From Cylindrobasidium torrendii FP15055 ss-10 (taxonomy: Eukaryota; Basidiomycota; Agaricomycetes; Agaricales; Physalacriaceae), in NCBI GenBank assembly GCA_000934385.1, contig KN880486.1, forward strand, positions 1 through 64,000: 64,000 nt of DNA, written 5' to 3'. A model generated the notes under the pieces. That model made no database searches, was not told the DNA's origin, and saw only the letters and a list, made by a program, of their open reading frames with translations. Made by a program: the position numbers and the translations under genes. Positions 1 through 12,238 of the stretch are shown here, one piece after another. Each line of letters opens with the position of its first letter. The stretch's first letter is position 1.

Positions 1-625
1 CTAGAACTATTCCCACACTGTAACATGAAGCTCAAAAAATATATTGAAGTATGAAGATTATACCCCCATGATTTCAAGGCATTGAATGATGTGTGAGTGT
101 GTGCACCGGAGGGGGAAGATGATGCATAAGGTAAGATGTCAAAAAATTCCACTCGTTCAGGGCAATAATAGGAAATATCAGTATGGATTTCGAAGTATCT
201 TGACATCTTTGTGAGACTAGTGGGAGCGGATTTTTGATATCTATTGTGTTTTGACACAAAACCTCTTTCTCCCACCGAGATTCGTGCTGATGTGGCTGTG
301 CGCGTCCCAAAAAGGATGTCACGCTTGGCCCACGTGGGGTCGGTTGCTTATGGGTGTCGCCTACCTTATTGGTGTACCTAGATAACACGAATGGCAGCCT
401 TGACTATGACTTCAAAGTAGAGAGAAGACTTTGCACCGTTCAAGCCAAACAAATGTCCAATGAATGACCCATGAACTTGCATGGAATCAAATACTACAAA
501 AATCGTAAACTAATTTTGGGTCACAGATCGTATTTTGTACAGCAGAAATTCAGTTTTACTTCAGTCCATTATTCTTCAGCACCATTTCCTTTATCGCGTC
601 TAAAAGCATCCCTCATAATCCCCGT
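1..625. other. Non-coding left edge, 3' flank of glutamate dehydrogenase
   Basis: This stretch lies downstream of the minus-strand glutamate dehydrogenase stop codon. It contains only short open frames with no recognisable domain or codon pattern, including one of about 104 codons at 74-388 on the minus strand. It presumably holds the dehydrogenase 3' UTR. I see nothing else in it. Confidence 0.5.
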
Positions 626-3600
626 TCACTTGGAAAGGTCACGAGCAAAGTGGAAGAAGTCAACACTCGACGCGTTCACGCCGTACTTATAGATCTGCGC
701 GCGAGTCAGTGGATTTCCAAAATGAAAGTCAAACTACAACTTACAAAGTGAGACGCAACCCAACTCGAGAACAGAGCGCGCTGATACGCCTCCGGAAGAC
801 GCGTGAGGAGGACATCCAGGCCAACCTTGTCAACCAGCGTTTTCGGGATGGCCCGACGCATAACGCCCTCGCGACTCGCAACGTCGTTGTACAAGTCAGA
901 GTTCTCAAGCTCCTCCTGAAGGTTGTTGAGTGTGATGGAAAGCTCGTCCGAGATGTTGGTGCGAAGCTTGGCTCCCTGCAGGCGAGAGTGCTCCTTCCAG
1001 ATGCAAGCAAACTCGGCAGCAGCGTTTTCTGAGATCTTGCGCTGGATGTCCTGTACGTAGCTCTTGTAGAAGTCGGAGGGCTTTCCATCCTTGAAGATCA
1101 TGAGCTCGAGGTATTCATCCGTCGAGAGAGCGAGGCCGGCAAGAACTTCGAGGGACGAACTAGTGACACCGCCTATGCCGCGACATTAGTATTCTGCAAT
1201 CGACGCTATGCGGTAACACGAACCCTTGTTTGCGCTCGAGTCCTTGAAGAGCACCACCTTCTTCTTTTCGAGGAAGAGGCGCGCTTGTTGAGTAAGAAAG
1301 AGGTTGGCGCCCTCAACCACATACTTGAAGTGCGGCTTCCCTTCAGTATCGACAAGGGCAGCAACATTCGAGATGTTGACGGCTTCAGGTCTGTACACGG
1401 GCAGTGATGAGTTTAATAACCACCCAATGGCATAACCCAAGCGCACCGGCCACCACAGGGAACAAGAAGGTCCGCCTTGAAACGCAAGTGGGCAGAATTT
1501 CGGAAGTCCGTTCCATCGAGGACAACTTCACCAGCTATGCGGCAGATCAGCCATGGATTTCAACGCGCCAGGACGGATGCATACAAGGCAGCTTCACATC
1601 GTGCTCCTCAACAAGTACCAGGTAACCGTCCTTGCTGAGTTTGGAGACGTCGAAATTCGCCACAGTGGACCTGATCTTGGCAAGACGACGAAGTTCTTCG
1701 CGGTTGATACCGAGTGGATCAGCCAACACGCCGCTTCCATCGATAATGGCCACCGTCTTGTCGCTACTGAGCAGAATCTCGTCTGCAGTTCATTAGCTCG
1801 AGCACTGTTGTCATATGCTTCGACTTACTGGATCCCAAGTCTCCATCGGGTCCGCCTGTCTGAACCTTCGTGACATTCTCCTCACGCAGACCGAGCTGCT
1901 TGTAGATACCCAACACATATTGGCGAATTGAAAGGGAAGTCATGCCGTAGATGTCGTGAGGAACACCGCCGAGCGTCTCTGCACTCTTGCCTGTCGTGAA
2001 TGACTTCCACCAGTTCTCTGCACCGCGGTCCCGAGCATGCACTGTTCAACGAGGTCAAAGGCATTTCACGATAGCCAATAAGCAGAACGTACGGGCAGCC
2101 CAGTCCATCATATCAGCAGTACCCTCTGCAACCTGTAAGTATATCTCGACAGACAGAACCTCGCTTTAACTGACCATCAGGGCCAAAGAAGAGGATTTCT
2201 GGTTTGCCGTATAGGTCGACGAGGGTCTCCTTGATGCCAGGCGTCCGTCCGGGGATGAGAAGGTCGATGATGGCCTATTGCCAGTGAGCATTCGGGGTGG
2301 CCACATAAAATCTAGAAGAAACGCACATCGACATACTTCTCAAAACAAACCCGAGGGTTGGCGGTGATGCTTTCAAGGAATGAGCAAGGCAGTACACAAA
2401 GGAGTAGAAACATACGAAGGCAAGATGGTCCCCTTGGCGCCTCCTTCAGGAATATCCTTGTTCTTGAGCGACTGGGTCGACGCTAGGCCATAATTCTCGT
2501 CAAAGAGCATGCGTTGGTTGATCGAGTATGTCCTAGGCATGGATTAGAATCGTTCTGCGCATGGAAAAGTGGGTTTCCCCTCACTCTTTGTTCCTCGACC
2601 GGACAATACGAATACCGCCACGGGCGACATCGCGGAAACGGATATGGAAGCCGCGGAACTCGTTGCCTAAATCTTGAGTGAGAACTGGATGGTACCACAA
2701 CAGAAGAGTTTGTACCAATCACAAAGAAGAGCCCGAAGGGCTTCTTGGGGTATTCGACATCGGGAAGGAAGTCAGGCGCAAGGCGGAAAGACAGAGCAAC
2801 CTTGGTAGGCTGGTAGAAGTTGGTTTTCAATACGGCCCTACGTTTCATTAGTTTCGAAAACCGTGGTTAGCTAGGAGGACCAACTTGTTGAAGATGAGGA
2901 AGCTCTCCAGGACTTGCAACTCGTGCTTGTTGGTGACTGTCCGACGAAGGCGGTCGTGTAATTCGACATCCGACATGGTATCCGTGGTCTGGAGTCGCTG
3001 GTACGACAGAGTTGGCATGAGGCGTGATGCGTCCGCGGCAGGGTAGTGAATCGTCGCGAAATGGACATAAAGCAGTTGAATCTAATAGGAAGTGAGTTGA
3101 AGCGGCGAAACAATGGAACAATGGCGGCACTTGCCAAATCGGGATGATTATGAATCGTCTGCTCGATACTCTCACGCGTGAAAGTCTCCTCCCTGAAGCG
3201 TCGCTTGATATCGTTCAGAACTTCAGCATGGACAGGGTCGTTTTCGTTCAAGACGTTCTTGAGCTGAAGGTAGGAGGGCCCGAGGCGATTACAGAAGTGT
3301 TGTGCGAAGATCCAGCCGCCGTCTGAGAAATATCTAAATAAAGCGACTCGGAGGAATGCGTCTCCACTCACAAGCGTAAGTTGCCTCTTGAACGGCGTGG
3401 CTTCCTGGAGCCTGGGGTTGGAAGAATGGGTTGTCTGGCAGGCAGTAGAGGAGCGAGGCCTCTTTCATGACCTGGAAAATAGAGTGCTCTATGGGTGGAG
3501 CATTCCCCGTGGGGAGGGGATTGAGATACAGGGAGATGATGGTGATCCCGTTCGAGAACTGCTCGACGTATTTGCGCGTCGAGTAAAGGGAATAGAAGTG

Positions 3601-4627
3601 GTACAGGTTCGAGAGCGCACTACACGCCATTGTCAATGGTCGTTTCGCTGTTTGGGCTGGCGGCGTACCTCAAGAAACGAGCAGTCCCGCCCATCCTGTA
3701 ACCAATTACAAGCCTGCGTTCACGCGAGCCCTCAACTTCGAAGACCTCAATCACGGGCCCATCTCGGGTTTCGACATTCCACATAACCTAGTAGTTGTAT
3801 GTGAGTTGGGAAATGCGGCGAGGAAGCTGGCTCGGACCTTGCGGTAAATATCTTTAGTGTTGTCACTAGCACGTTCCAAGAAGGCCTTGTCCGAGACACT
3901 GTCGATTTCGGTCCTTCCCTGCGCGTCTTTCGTCGCCGGCGAGCTAGGGAAGACACAGCGGGAGACAAAGTAGCAACGAAGCTGTTGAGAAACGGCCGCT
4001 GAGATGGAACCAGCCGAGCGGAAGGTCTCGAGGCGGTAGGCATTCTCAGGCGTGGAGTTGTCGAGGAACGTTGCATCGATTCTGTGAACGTGTTAGACTT
4101 GAGTACGCAAGTTATGGGGTTCAATCAACGCACCTAGGCTCGACCGATGCGCCAGGTCCATCCGTTGCGGTAATGCCAGGAGGACTGGTGTGAATGAAAG
4201 TCGCGCCGTTGCCCTTTTCGTCGATACGTTCGAGATCGATTACAAGTTTGCTGGGGTCGTGTTGGGTGTAGGCGAGAATCTTGGCACCAAAGAGCGCGAT
4301 GATGTGCTCGCCAATGACTTCGCGCGATTCCTTCTCGAAGTACGTGTCGTCGATGCCGAGGCCGGTGTAGAACCAATTAACTTCGTTGGGGACGAGTTCC
4401 TGGGGTATGAATCCCTGAAATGCCAGTAATGTTAACGATGTGGCGCGCTACGACGCGATGGCGCGCACCTTGGCTGCGACATCAGCCTGGACGAGCGCCT
4501 GCTGCTCTTCCTTGCCTTTGAAGACTGGTGTCGAGTATCCCGGCTGATTCTTGACTCGTGGGACAGATGTGTCGCTTCCAGTGCGAGATCCGACAGAAAG
4601 GTGGGCGGGGATGGCGGAGGTGGCCAT
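626..4627 (-). CDS. GDH2: NAD-specific glutamate dehydrogenase (large fungal type)
   Basis: The protein oxidatively deaminates glutamate to 2-oxoglutarate and ammonium with NAD+, a catabolic step that lets the fungus use glutamate as nitrogen and carbon source. The gene is split by many introns of about 50 nt; the product is roughly 1,050 residues, the size of the large fungal NAD-GDH class. Diagnostic blocks read on the minus strand include SFTTGKSAETLGGVPHDIYG, then QTGGPDGDLGSS (the nucleotide-binding segment), then YVVEGANLF. The start at 4627 (MATSAIPAHLSVG) follows a TATA element. The last intron begins GTAAGT just after ASHF and joins a final exon ending FFHFARDLSK and a TGA at 626-628; reading through that intron gives a spurious tail. 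Family assignment is firm; exact intermediate exon borders were only spot-checked. Confidence 0.93.
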
Positions 4628-4682
4628 GGCGGTGAGATGGTGGGGAGAAGGAAAGGTAGATCTAACTGAACAACGGCGTGCT

Positions 4683-4689
4683 CTATATA
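4683..4689 (-). promoter_or_regulatory. TATA box of the glutamate dehydrogenase gene
   Basis: TATATAG on the minus strand lies about 56-62 nt upstream of the ATG. This matches the spacing seen at several other genes in this window (GH16, GH20, CYS3). Confidence 0.5.
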
Positions 4690-5598
4690 TCGCCACGCAA
4701 AGACGTCACCAGACTTGGACGCGTGCCAATGAACCGGGGAGATGAACGCGTTCGCAAAGTCGCAACATTTCACGCCACAATATAGCAACAGCATGACCTC
4801 TCTGTGCCATTGAGTGTCGCCCGGCAATCAGATTATCCCTACTCCCGCTCGTATATTGTCCCAGAACAACCCCGCGGAAATCCAACGGAAAGCGACGACT
4901 GCTCTCATTTCCACCCACTCGGGAGTCATTGGACGTGTTTCCAACGCGCCGAGAGTCAAGTGATTCCCGCACGGGACGACATGCTCCCTGTTTCTGGGAC
5001 GTGGTCAACGGAGAGCACCTCAAAATGCTGCGAGGGTACGTACCGCACGGCGCAGCCTTACTTCATTATTGCCCGCAGAACTTGCGCTTGAAATAGACAC
5101 CAATGCGCCATCTTTGGCGGGCCGTTTGGCTTGGCAAGAAGAACGAATAATAAGCACTACTACTGTTAGTCTAAACCAGGTCTAATCCAACGGACCTTGA
5201 CCACTTTTGAGTTTGTTCCTAGCGACGCCAAGTTGGCACAAGTTCATTGAACGTCCATGGTCCGCCCATTTTTCGAGTTTATGGCAACCCAGCGACTTTG
5301 GACACGAAGCGTAGGCGCATGGTACTGTACACGACAAGCAAGCGATAAGTAAGTTATCATGTCGGCTTTCGAGCAGTGGTTGCCCCAGAATCCATCATGC
5401 CATCAACGTTACCATCATAAAGGCAGAGCCCAAGTCACCGGATTCTTGTCCTTTTACCACCACCTTTCCTTCGACCAGGCGTCGATTTTTTCTTCTTCTC
5501 TCAAGGACGCAGGTCATCCACTCATTCATTCAACTTTCATTTTCTTCATTGTTTGCCTCAACACTCGCTTTCTGGAATCTGCACCAACGTCCGTCATT
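4690..5598. other. Divergent intergenic region between GDH2 and the duplicated secreted protein
   Basis: About 0.9 kb separates two divergently transcribed genes, so it should carry both promoters. An open frame enters the next gene from 5359, but the ATG at 5599 gives a clean signal peptide and is preferred. No other gene is supported. Confidence 0.45.
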
Positions 5599-6645
5599 AT
5601 GAAATTCACATCTGCTTTTGTCGCCCTTGTGTCTGTCGCCCTCTCTGTCTCCGCGCCCGTGCGCAGACGCGTTGACGACTCCCTCGTTCCCGAATTCGGA
5701 GTGGAGAGTGGTGTCAACCCCGATGGGACTGGCAACTGTGATGGAATTGCTGGACCAGATGGGAAACCTGTGCTCATCCCATGCGACTGTCCACCATCCC
5801 GACAATCCTTCATCGACGTAAGTCCCCAAAACACGTATTCCATGATCTCATTAACCTTCTCAATAGAGCTTGAACGCGAATGTTGCTGCAGGAAAGGCTG
5901 TGAACAACCCCGATGTTGCGGTGGAATTCCCAGAGGACGACTCCGTCGAATCCCAACTTGCGCGCTTCAATGCAGCGACTGTTACTCTCCAAAACCTCAA
6001 TGGACCCGGTGTAGGGTGCCCACAGGCAGCAACGACATTTGGTGCTCAAATCAAAGCCATCCAAGATGGGACTTCTCCTGCAGGAGGCGCATCAGGGGGC
6101 TCCAACACCACCGCGACATCCAAACCGGCGTCCGCGTCTTCAGCCGCATCTTCGGTCCCGCCTGCTGCTTCCTCTGCTTCTGCAGCAACGACATCCTCTT
6201 CAGCCACCCCAAGCCGCACGGACACCACCAAGGACACCTCGGTCGAAGACGACTTGGTTCCCGAGTTTGGTATCGAGGCAGGTGTCAACCCAGATGGCAC
6301 AGGCAACTGCGAAGGCGTCGCCGGGCCTGATGGGAAACCCGTTCTTATTCCATGCACATGCCCTCCGGAGCGCCAATCTTTCATCCAGGTGTGTACTCCA
6401 TTGTTCTTTGCCATGTCCTTTCGCTTATTCGATTGCAGAGCCTCCAAGCCAATGTCGCGAACGGGTTCGCTGTGAACAACCCTGATGTAGCCGTGTCGTT
6501 CCCTACGGACGACTCCGTCGCGTCGCAGCTGGCGCGCTTCCAGGCCGCTACCGTTACGCTTCAGAATTTGGAGGGACCAGGCGTGGGGTGCCCACAGGCA
6601 GCGACGACGTTCAGCCAGCAAATCAAGGCTATTCAAGGGCAGTGA
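5599..6645 (+). CDS. Secreted protein with two tandem copies of one cysteine-containing module
   Basis: Exons are 5599-5817, 5867-6388 and 6439-6645, which sum to 315 residues. The protein starts with a signal peptide (MKFTSAFVALVSVALSVSA). It then has a module running from LVPEFGVESGVNPDGTGNC to GVGCPQAATTF, a Ser/Ala/Thr-rich linker of about 60 residues, and a second module from LVPEFGIEAGVNPDGTGNC to the C terminus. Each module has four conserved cysteines. Both modules are cut by a phase-0 intron (49 and 50 nt) at the same place, after QSFI-D or QSFI-Q and before SL-ANVA, so the duplication copied an intron-containing segment. I recall similar single-module secreted proteins in other basidiomycetes, but their function is unknown to me. 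No catalytic motif is visible. Confidence 0.85.
5676..6642 (+). repeat. Internal tandem duplication within the secreted protein gene
   Basis: Copy 1 spans about 5676-6065 and copy 2 about 6245-6642. Each includes an intron at the equivalent phase-0 position. The proteins encoded by the two copies differ at scattered residues, so the event is not recent. Confidence 0.8.
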
Positions 6646-7819
6646 ACGGGCTTCGTAGAGCTTTCTTTCTGTTGGCCTCACTCCATGCAAGGGCACCGTT
6701 TAACTCTCCTTTGACAACGACTAGGTGTGATATCAGTTAGTGAGGTCAGCTTCTCCAACGAATGTCAAAGATAAAAGAAAGCCGTTTATGTGCTGTGATG
6801 ATGTTCGATGGGATGAAATATGCAGGAAATATGGACGAGAGTTCTCGTTACAGTTTACTTGACTCCGTGTCGCGATCATGTGACTATTTGTCGAGGATCG
6901 CCAGGTCGAACCAACAACGACCGCGGTATTGTAGAACGTTCAAATTTCGGCCTACATGCAGAAATGGTACACCAAGCAGCAAAAATGAGACGTTACTGCA
7001 GATGACCTGCGCGCGGCGAATGTCAAGGAGCCCACACTCCCCGACGAAGTACATCCACGCTGGCAGCTTGCATAGCTTCAATGAGCTTCCTCGTCCTCAA
7101 GGCTGCCAGACATTTGAGACTGTGTCTGCGCAGGTTTACTTGGGTACAAGTATGCGAACATTTGACTTGACCAGTAACCTGGTCACTGGCGGTTACTTGG
7201 CCATTCTTTTCTCATGCCTGGCTCTCGTTTAAGCTGGTCTCCGTTAGACCGATGACTGCAAGCCGAATTTCAATCCAAACTGAACCTTCTCATCGAACGA
7301 GGCGCTCTTCCTGCTTCCAGTGACGACAGTGGCACAGGCTGTTCAATGTTTACTTTAAATATATCCTTACGGACAGAGACGGTGCCGTTCATTCCGTGCT
7401 GCAATGGGATTTGAAAGAGGATACATCTGCTAGACCATCAACGGCTGGTCAACGGATGTGGACGGCTATCCTCAGCAACTCGTTTAGGAAGGATCAAGAC
7501 ACTTCGCCCTTGGTCGTGAGATTATGTTGCGGGCCCCCTCGAAGTCGCTGTCAATGCGCAACGCACACTGCAGCCGTACATATGCAAGGTGTAAAGCGCT
7601 GAGGGCGCTCGGCTGCGTCGGTGCTGATGATGGCAACCTCGATCCGTAGCAACCTCAGAGTCCATAGCTCCAACTTTTCGCTCCTCGCCACACAGAACAA
7701 CGCTTCGGCGGCAAAATCATTATGTCAGTCCGATTGGTCGTTATAAAGGCCTCGCATATCCGCAGATACCGCAGTCAACCTGTCCACGCCCCCCTCCTCT
7801 TCTTTCTACCGGCGTAGTC
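6646..7819. other. Intergenic region before the GH16 gene
   Basis: About 1.2 kb. Open frames of up to 156 codons occur (plus strand, 6762-7232) but have no signal peptide, domain or codon pattern that I recognise. The right end is the GH16 promoter; a further TATAAAG-like element lies at 7741-7748. Confidence 0.4.
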
Positions 7820-7826
7820 TATATAG
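7820..7826 (+). promoter_or_regulatory. TATA box of the GH16 gene
   Basis: TATATAG lies 57-63 nt upstream of the ATG at 7883, the same spacing as at the neighbouring GH20 gene. Confidence 0.5.
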
Positions 7827-7882
7827 TCGTTCGAGTGTAGATCGCTCTTGCTTTTCTTTCCTTTCGCCCCTCCCAGAAACAA

Positions 7883-9201
7883 ATGTCTTCCATGAGATAC
7901 GCACTCGCCGCCGTCCTCGGCGCCCAGTTGGCTGCCGCTACGTCCTACGACCTAGCAAAAGACTACTCTGGCTCTGGATTTTTCGACGACTGGAATTTCT
8001 ACGACAACTGTATGTGAATCTCCCCAGTCTTTCGCTTTTGCACGCGTCGCGAACTTCTTTTCATCACAGACGATAACCTTACCAACGGTGATGCAACGTT
8101 CGTTGGCCCGCCTCAATTCGCCCCGCACATTCCTCTGACGACCGATGCAGGTTCATTGGCGCAGACTCCAGCCTCAAGCTGGCTTACGTCGACTCGAATA
8201 ACCGCGCAATCATGAAGGTGGACAACTCATCGACTGTACCCTACAATGAAAAGCGTTCGACCGTCCGTATCGCCAGCAAAGATAGCTTCTCGGTTGGAAA
8301 CCTCTGGGTGGCGGATATGTACCATGTGCCCTACGGCGTGCGTCCATTGTCTGCCGTTCGGTGCGCATATATTAACAACAACACAAGTGCTCGGTATGGC
8401 CGGCCTTCTGGTCGCAGGCTCCTGGCTGGCCGACTGGCGGTGAAATTGATACGTTCGAGGGCGTGAACATGGTCACGATGAACCAGATGGCGCTGCACAC
8501 AACAGAAGGCTGCACACAGAAGAACCCCACGCAAAGTTCCACTCTGATCAACTCCACGAACTGCGACTACGAGGCTGATTCCAACGCGGGCTGTGTCGTA
8601 ACAGACCCCTCGACATCATCTTATGGAGAAGGGTTCGCAAAGGCCCAAGGCGGCGTGTTCATAACCGAGTTCGCTAAAAGTGGCATTTCGTATGTAGTTG
8701 TGCTTTTTTTGTGCAACAACGGTGTAATGACCTTTCGTCAGCATCTGGTTCTTCCCCCGTGCCTCCATTCCAGACAGCGTCAACAGCGATGCACAGTCAA
8801 TCAACACGGATGATCTGGGTACTCCAGTGGCCAACTGGCCCACTAGTGGCTGCGATATCGACACGTTCTTCCAAGCTCAACATCTCATCTTCGATATCAC
8901 GCTCTGCGGAGGTGTGCACTGTTCAATCGGATCGTAACATCCCTCTAATCATTCGGTAGACTTTGCTGGTGCAAGCAATGTTTTCTCCGAGACCTGCTCT
9001 GGTACCTGCTACACCGACTACGTGATGGGCGACGGCTCCAACTATGGCAATGCCTACTTTGAAGTCGACTACGTGCGAGTCTACGGCTCAGGATCAAGCG
9101 AAGATAGCGCTCGCTCGGCGGTAGACTCCCCCATGACCAAGCTCTTCTCTATGGCATCCGCTGTAGGGGGTGCCCTCGTCGCCGCCTGGGCTGCTCTGTA
9201 A
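7883..9201 (+). CDS. Glycoside hydrolase family 16 beta-glucanase, probably GPI-anchored
   Basis: Exons 7883-8009, 8070-8097, 8151-8337, 8388-8689, 8742-8911 and 8960-9201 sum to 351 residues. A signal peptide (MSSMRYALAAVLGAQLAAA) is followed by the GH16 jelly-roll domain. The catalytic segment GGEIDTFEGVN carries the family E-x-D-x-x-E pattern, with the first Glu as nucleophile and the last as acid/base. The segment before it, CSVWPAFWSQAPGWP, is typical of basidiomycete laminarinase-like GH16 enzymes. The C terminus is a small-residue and hydrophobic stretch (MASAVGGALVAAWAAL) after a Ser-rich spacer, which fits a GPI-anchor signal. The likely role is hydrolysis or remodelling of wall beta-1,3(1,4/1,6)-glucan. 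It is followed in the same direction by a GH20 gene. Confidence 0.92.
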
Positions 9202-9993
9202 GGTAATTGCTGTATCACACCTTTTAGAGCAGGACTCGACACGTACCCATATTATCTTATTTTCGAGGACTTCTAGTAAATAGAACGCTATATACCCGAG
9301 GCATGGACTCGTACGAAGTAGCATCATTATTCTCTCTTTAGCAGTATTAGACATAGCCTGGGCTATCGCGTTCTTTTGTTCTTGACTTTCCATTAGCTGT
9401 CGACCAAGCAAGCACAGGCTTACAACAATGTTTGTGGTACATCTCCTTGAGGTCTTTGAGCATGCAATCTCGAAGATCACTATGTAGTTCATGATTGATG
9501 CCCATTTGTCGAAACCCTTTGAGCTGTGCCAAGGTTGGGATCTTGTTGAAAACGGCAATTGAGGTGTAAGACCGTCCTTTCATCAATGTGAGCAGCATGC
9601 AACACCCTACGACATGCACAGTTCTAGTTTGTACGCAAAACAACCAGGGCATCAACGTGTCTGTCGAGGAACGTCGAGGTCTTTCCCCTCGGTAAGATAA
9701 CTTTAATTGAATCCTGCATCATGAGTTTTGAATTAGTTTGAAGTAATTTGATGTTCTCCCACGTACTCTCCCGGAAGTGAGGCGCCCATCGTTGAAATAG
9801 CTGCACCTGAGCTGCACGTACCGTACTTCTACAGACGCAAAATCAGCGAAATTGAGAATACAATTATTTTAAAGTCCCACATTTAGACTTTGCACCCATA
9901 TGCAGATCGGCCACTCTCGATAGCACCGTGACCTGTAACACGCACGCGGCCCTGTTATTCTAACGGCACTCTCACGCGCACGGCCCAGATTGC
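9202..9993. other. Intergenic region between GH16 and GH20, with unexplained minus-strand open frames
   Basis: About 0.8 kb. On the minus strand, overlapping open frames at 9347-9655 (102 codons) and 9624-9806 (60 codons) read through with fairly charged, protein-like content, but no domain is recognised and no convincing exon chain could be assembled. They could be a decayed gene or chance. Confidence 0.25.
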
Positions 9994-10000
9994 TATAAAA
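9994..10000 (+). promoter_or_regulatory. TATA box of the GH20 gene
   Basis: TATAAAA lies 57-63 nt upstream of the ATG at 10057, which itself sits in the Kozak-like context GCCACCATG. Confidence 0.6.
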
Positions 10001-10056
10001 ACAGGTTGGAAGCCCCGCGTATCGTTAGGTGTCCTTCTTCTTTTCCTTCCGCCACC

Positions 10057-11911
10057 ATGACCGCTACCTTGCAACGTCTTTCGTTCATTTTATTCTCAGC
10101 GTCCTACGTCGCGGCCATCTGGCCGCTACCGGCGTCGCTGAGCTCAGGTTCTTCAGCTTTAATCCTTTCCACCGACTTCGATGTCATCCTTCCGGACAAT
10201 GCTCCACGGGATCTCGCAGACGCCGTCGGACGTACCAAGCAATTCTTGAGCAGCGATGCACTCGGACGTCTGGTGCCCGACCGAGGTGCATCGGACAAGG
10301 ACGCCATCGGCAGTGCACCTGCTCTTGGTAGTCTCGTCTTGACCGTGACTGGCGACCTCAAAAGCATTGCCGAGGTTGCTACAGCGGAACTGGGCTCCCG
10401 CGACGAAGCATACACGCTGACTGTGCCCGACGATGGCTCCGACGCAACACTTTCCGCCAACTCGAGTCTTGGGTTGCTCCGTGGTCTCAGCACTTTCGAG
10501 CAGCTTTGGTATACCAATGAAGCTGGTATCTATACTGTCGAGGCACCTTTCGACATCGAAGATGGACCGGTATACGTATGTCCTTCCGCACTTCGCATTG
10601 ACCAACTCGTCTGACCACCGGATAGCCTTACCGTGGCTTCATGCTCGACACTGCTCGTAACTAGTGAGTGCTCCTACACTGCCTGAACAATCGCTGAAGA
10701 ACCTTGAATAGCTTCCCTGTCGATGACATCAAGCGTACCCTTGACGCGATGAGCTGGGTCAAGATGACCACCTTCCACTGGCACGTCGTGGACAGCCAAA
10801 GCTTCCCCCTTCAAATCCCTGGATTCCTCGAGCTATCCGAGGCGGGAGCATACACCGCCGAGATGGTTTACACACCAGAGAATGTCGCAGATATTGTTGC
10901 ATACGCGAACGCGGTATGAAACCTCAATTCCTTGATGGATCACCGAACTTATCGTATGTTCAGCGCGGTATCGACGTGATGGTCGAGTGGGATACTCCTG
11001 GACACACCTCTGTTATCTCCAAGTCCCACCCGGAGCACGTTGCCTGCCCAGAGGCGTCGCCTTGGGCGAGCTATGCTGCTGAGCCCCCTTCTGGTCAGCT
11101 TCGCATTGCGTCCGCCGAAACCACAAACTTCACCACCAGCGTCGTTACTGCACTCTCTGGCATGTTCAACTCCAAGTATCTCTCCCTTGGAGGCGATGAG
11201 ATCAACGCAAAGTGCTACACGGACGATGCTGAGACGCAAGCGTCGCTCAACGGTACTGGCAAGGACTTTGCTACTGCCTTGAGCGAGTTCACCAACGCCA
11301 CGCACAACACTCTTCGTGCTTCCGGGAAAACGCCTGTCGTCTGGCAAGAAATGGTCCTGGACTACAATGTCACCACTGTCGAAAAGGACGCCCTCATTCT
11401 CGTCTGGATCTCGTCGGAGGATGCCATTTCTGTCGTGGAGCAGGGCTACAAAATCATTCACGCTGCCTCGGACTACTTCTACCTCGACTGTGGTCTCGGT
11501 GGCTGGGTCGGCGACAACGTCGAAGGAAACAGCTGGTGCGATCCCTTCAAGACCTGGCAAAAGTCCTACTCCTTCGACCCCGTAGCCAACATGACCTCGG
11601 AGCAGGCTGAGCTCGTTCTGGGTGGTACGTCCCCATTATCTTAACCTTTCCCTGCATATGCTAATCAATGTGTAGGCCAACATCTCATTTGGACCGAGCA
11701 AACCTCTCCCGCCAACCTTGACTCTTCTGTCTGGCCCCGCGCCGCCTCCTCCGCTGAGGTGTTTTGGTCAGGACCGGGCGGCAACGTTACCTCTGCTCTC
11801 CCGCGCCTCCACGATTTGGCCTACCGCTTCAACCAGAGAGGTGTTGCAGCCATTGCGCTCCAACCTATCTGGTGTGCGCTCCGCCCCTACGCATGCGACC
11901 TCACCGCATGA
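10057..11911 (+). CDS. Glycoside hydrolase family 20 beta-N-acetylhexosaminidase, secreted
   Basis: Exons 10057-10575, 10626-10663, 10712-10913, 10964-11624 and 11676-11911 sum to 551 residues. The protein removes terminal N-acetylglucosamine from chitin oligomers and glycans outside the cell. It has an N-terminal signal peptide, the GH20 N-terminal accessory domain (about residues 20-165), then the TIM barrel. Key blocks are GFMLDTARNYFPVDDI, FHWHVVDSQSFPL, EWDTPGHT and LGGDEINAKCY, where D-E is the catalytic pair of substrate-assisted GH20 enzymes. WTEQTSP and a C-terminal WCALRPYACDLTA close the barrel. I chose the ATG at 10057 rather than 10006 for the Kozak context, the TATA spacing and the signal peptide. 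Several N-x-S/T sites suggest glycosylation. Confidence 0.95.
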
Positions 11912-12238
11912 GCGGAGGTCCATCTTGGTACTATAGTGTAGATTCTTCCGTTAATGAGTGTTATACAGTCCATTGTAAGCTGTATTCCAGCGGTCTTTAC
12001 AGATGTCAATATTTATTGGGTTTATTTGGCTACATATGCTAGCCAGCTTGCACCTTGGTACATACTAGTGGCAGCGATACACACATTGCGAAATGATTGT
12101 GAGCCGATGCACGAAGGTCGAAAGGAACCATATCTGAAAGATGCGTCGAGCCATGTTTCTCATTCACATCATACAAACAGAAGGAAGTTGGATTCTCCCA
12201 AATAACATTGAACTAACTATCCATCCACATTCCTGAGT
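11912..12238. other. Convergent 3' region of GH20 and the epsin gene
   Basis: This 327-nt spacer lies between converging genes. It is expected to hold both 3' UTRs; I see no further feature. Confidence 0.4.

Noticed and set aside
6762..7232. 156-codon plus-strand frame between the duplicated protein and GH16
   Set aside because: No domain, no codon bias, and no splice or promoter support; treated as chance.
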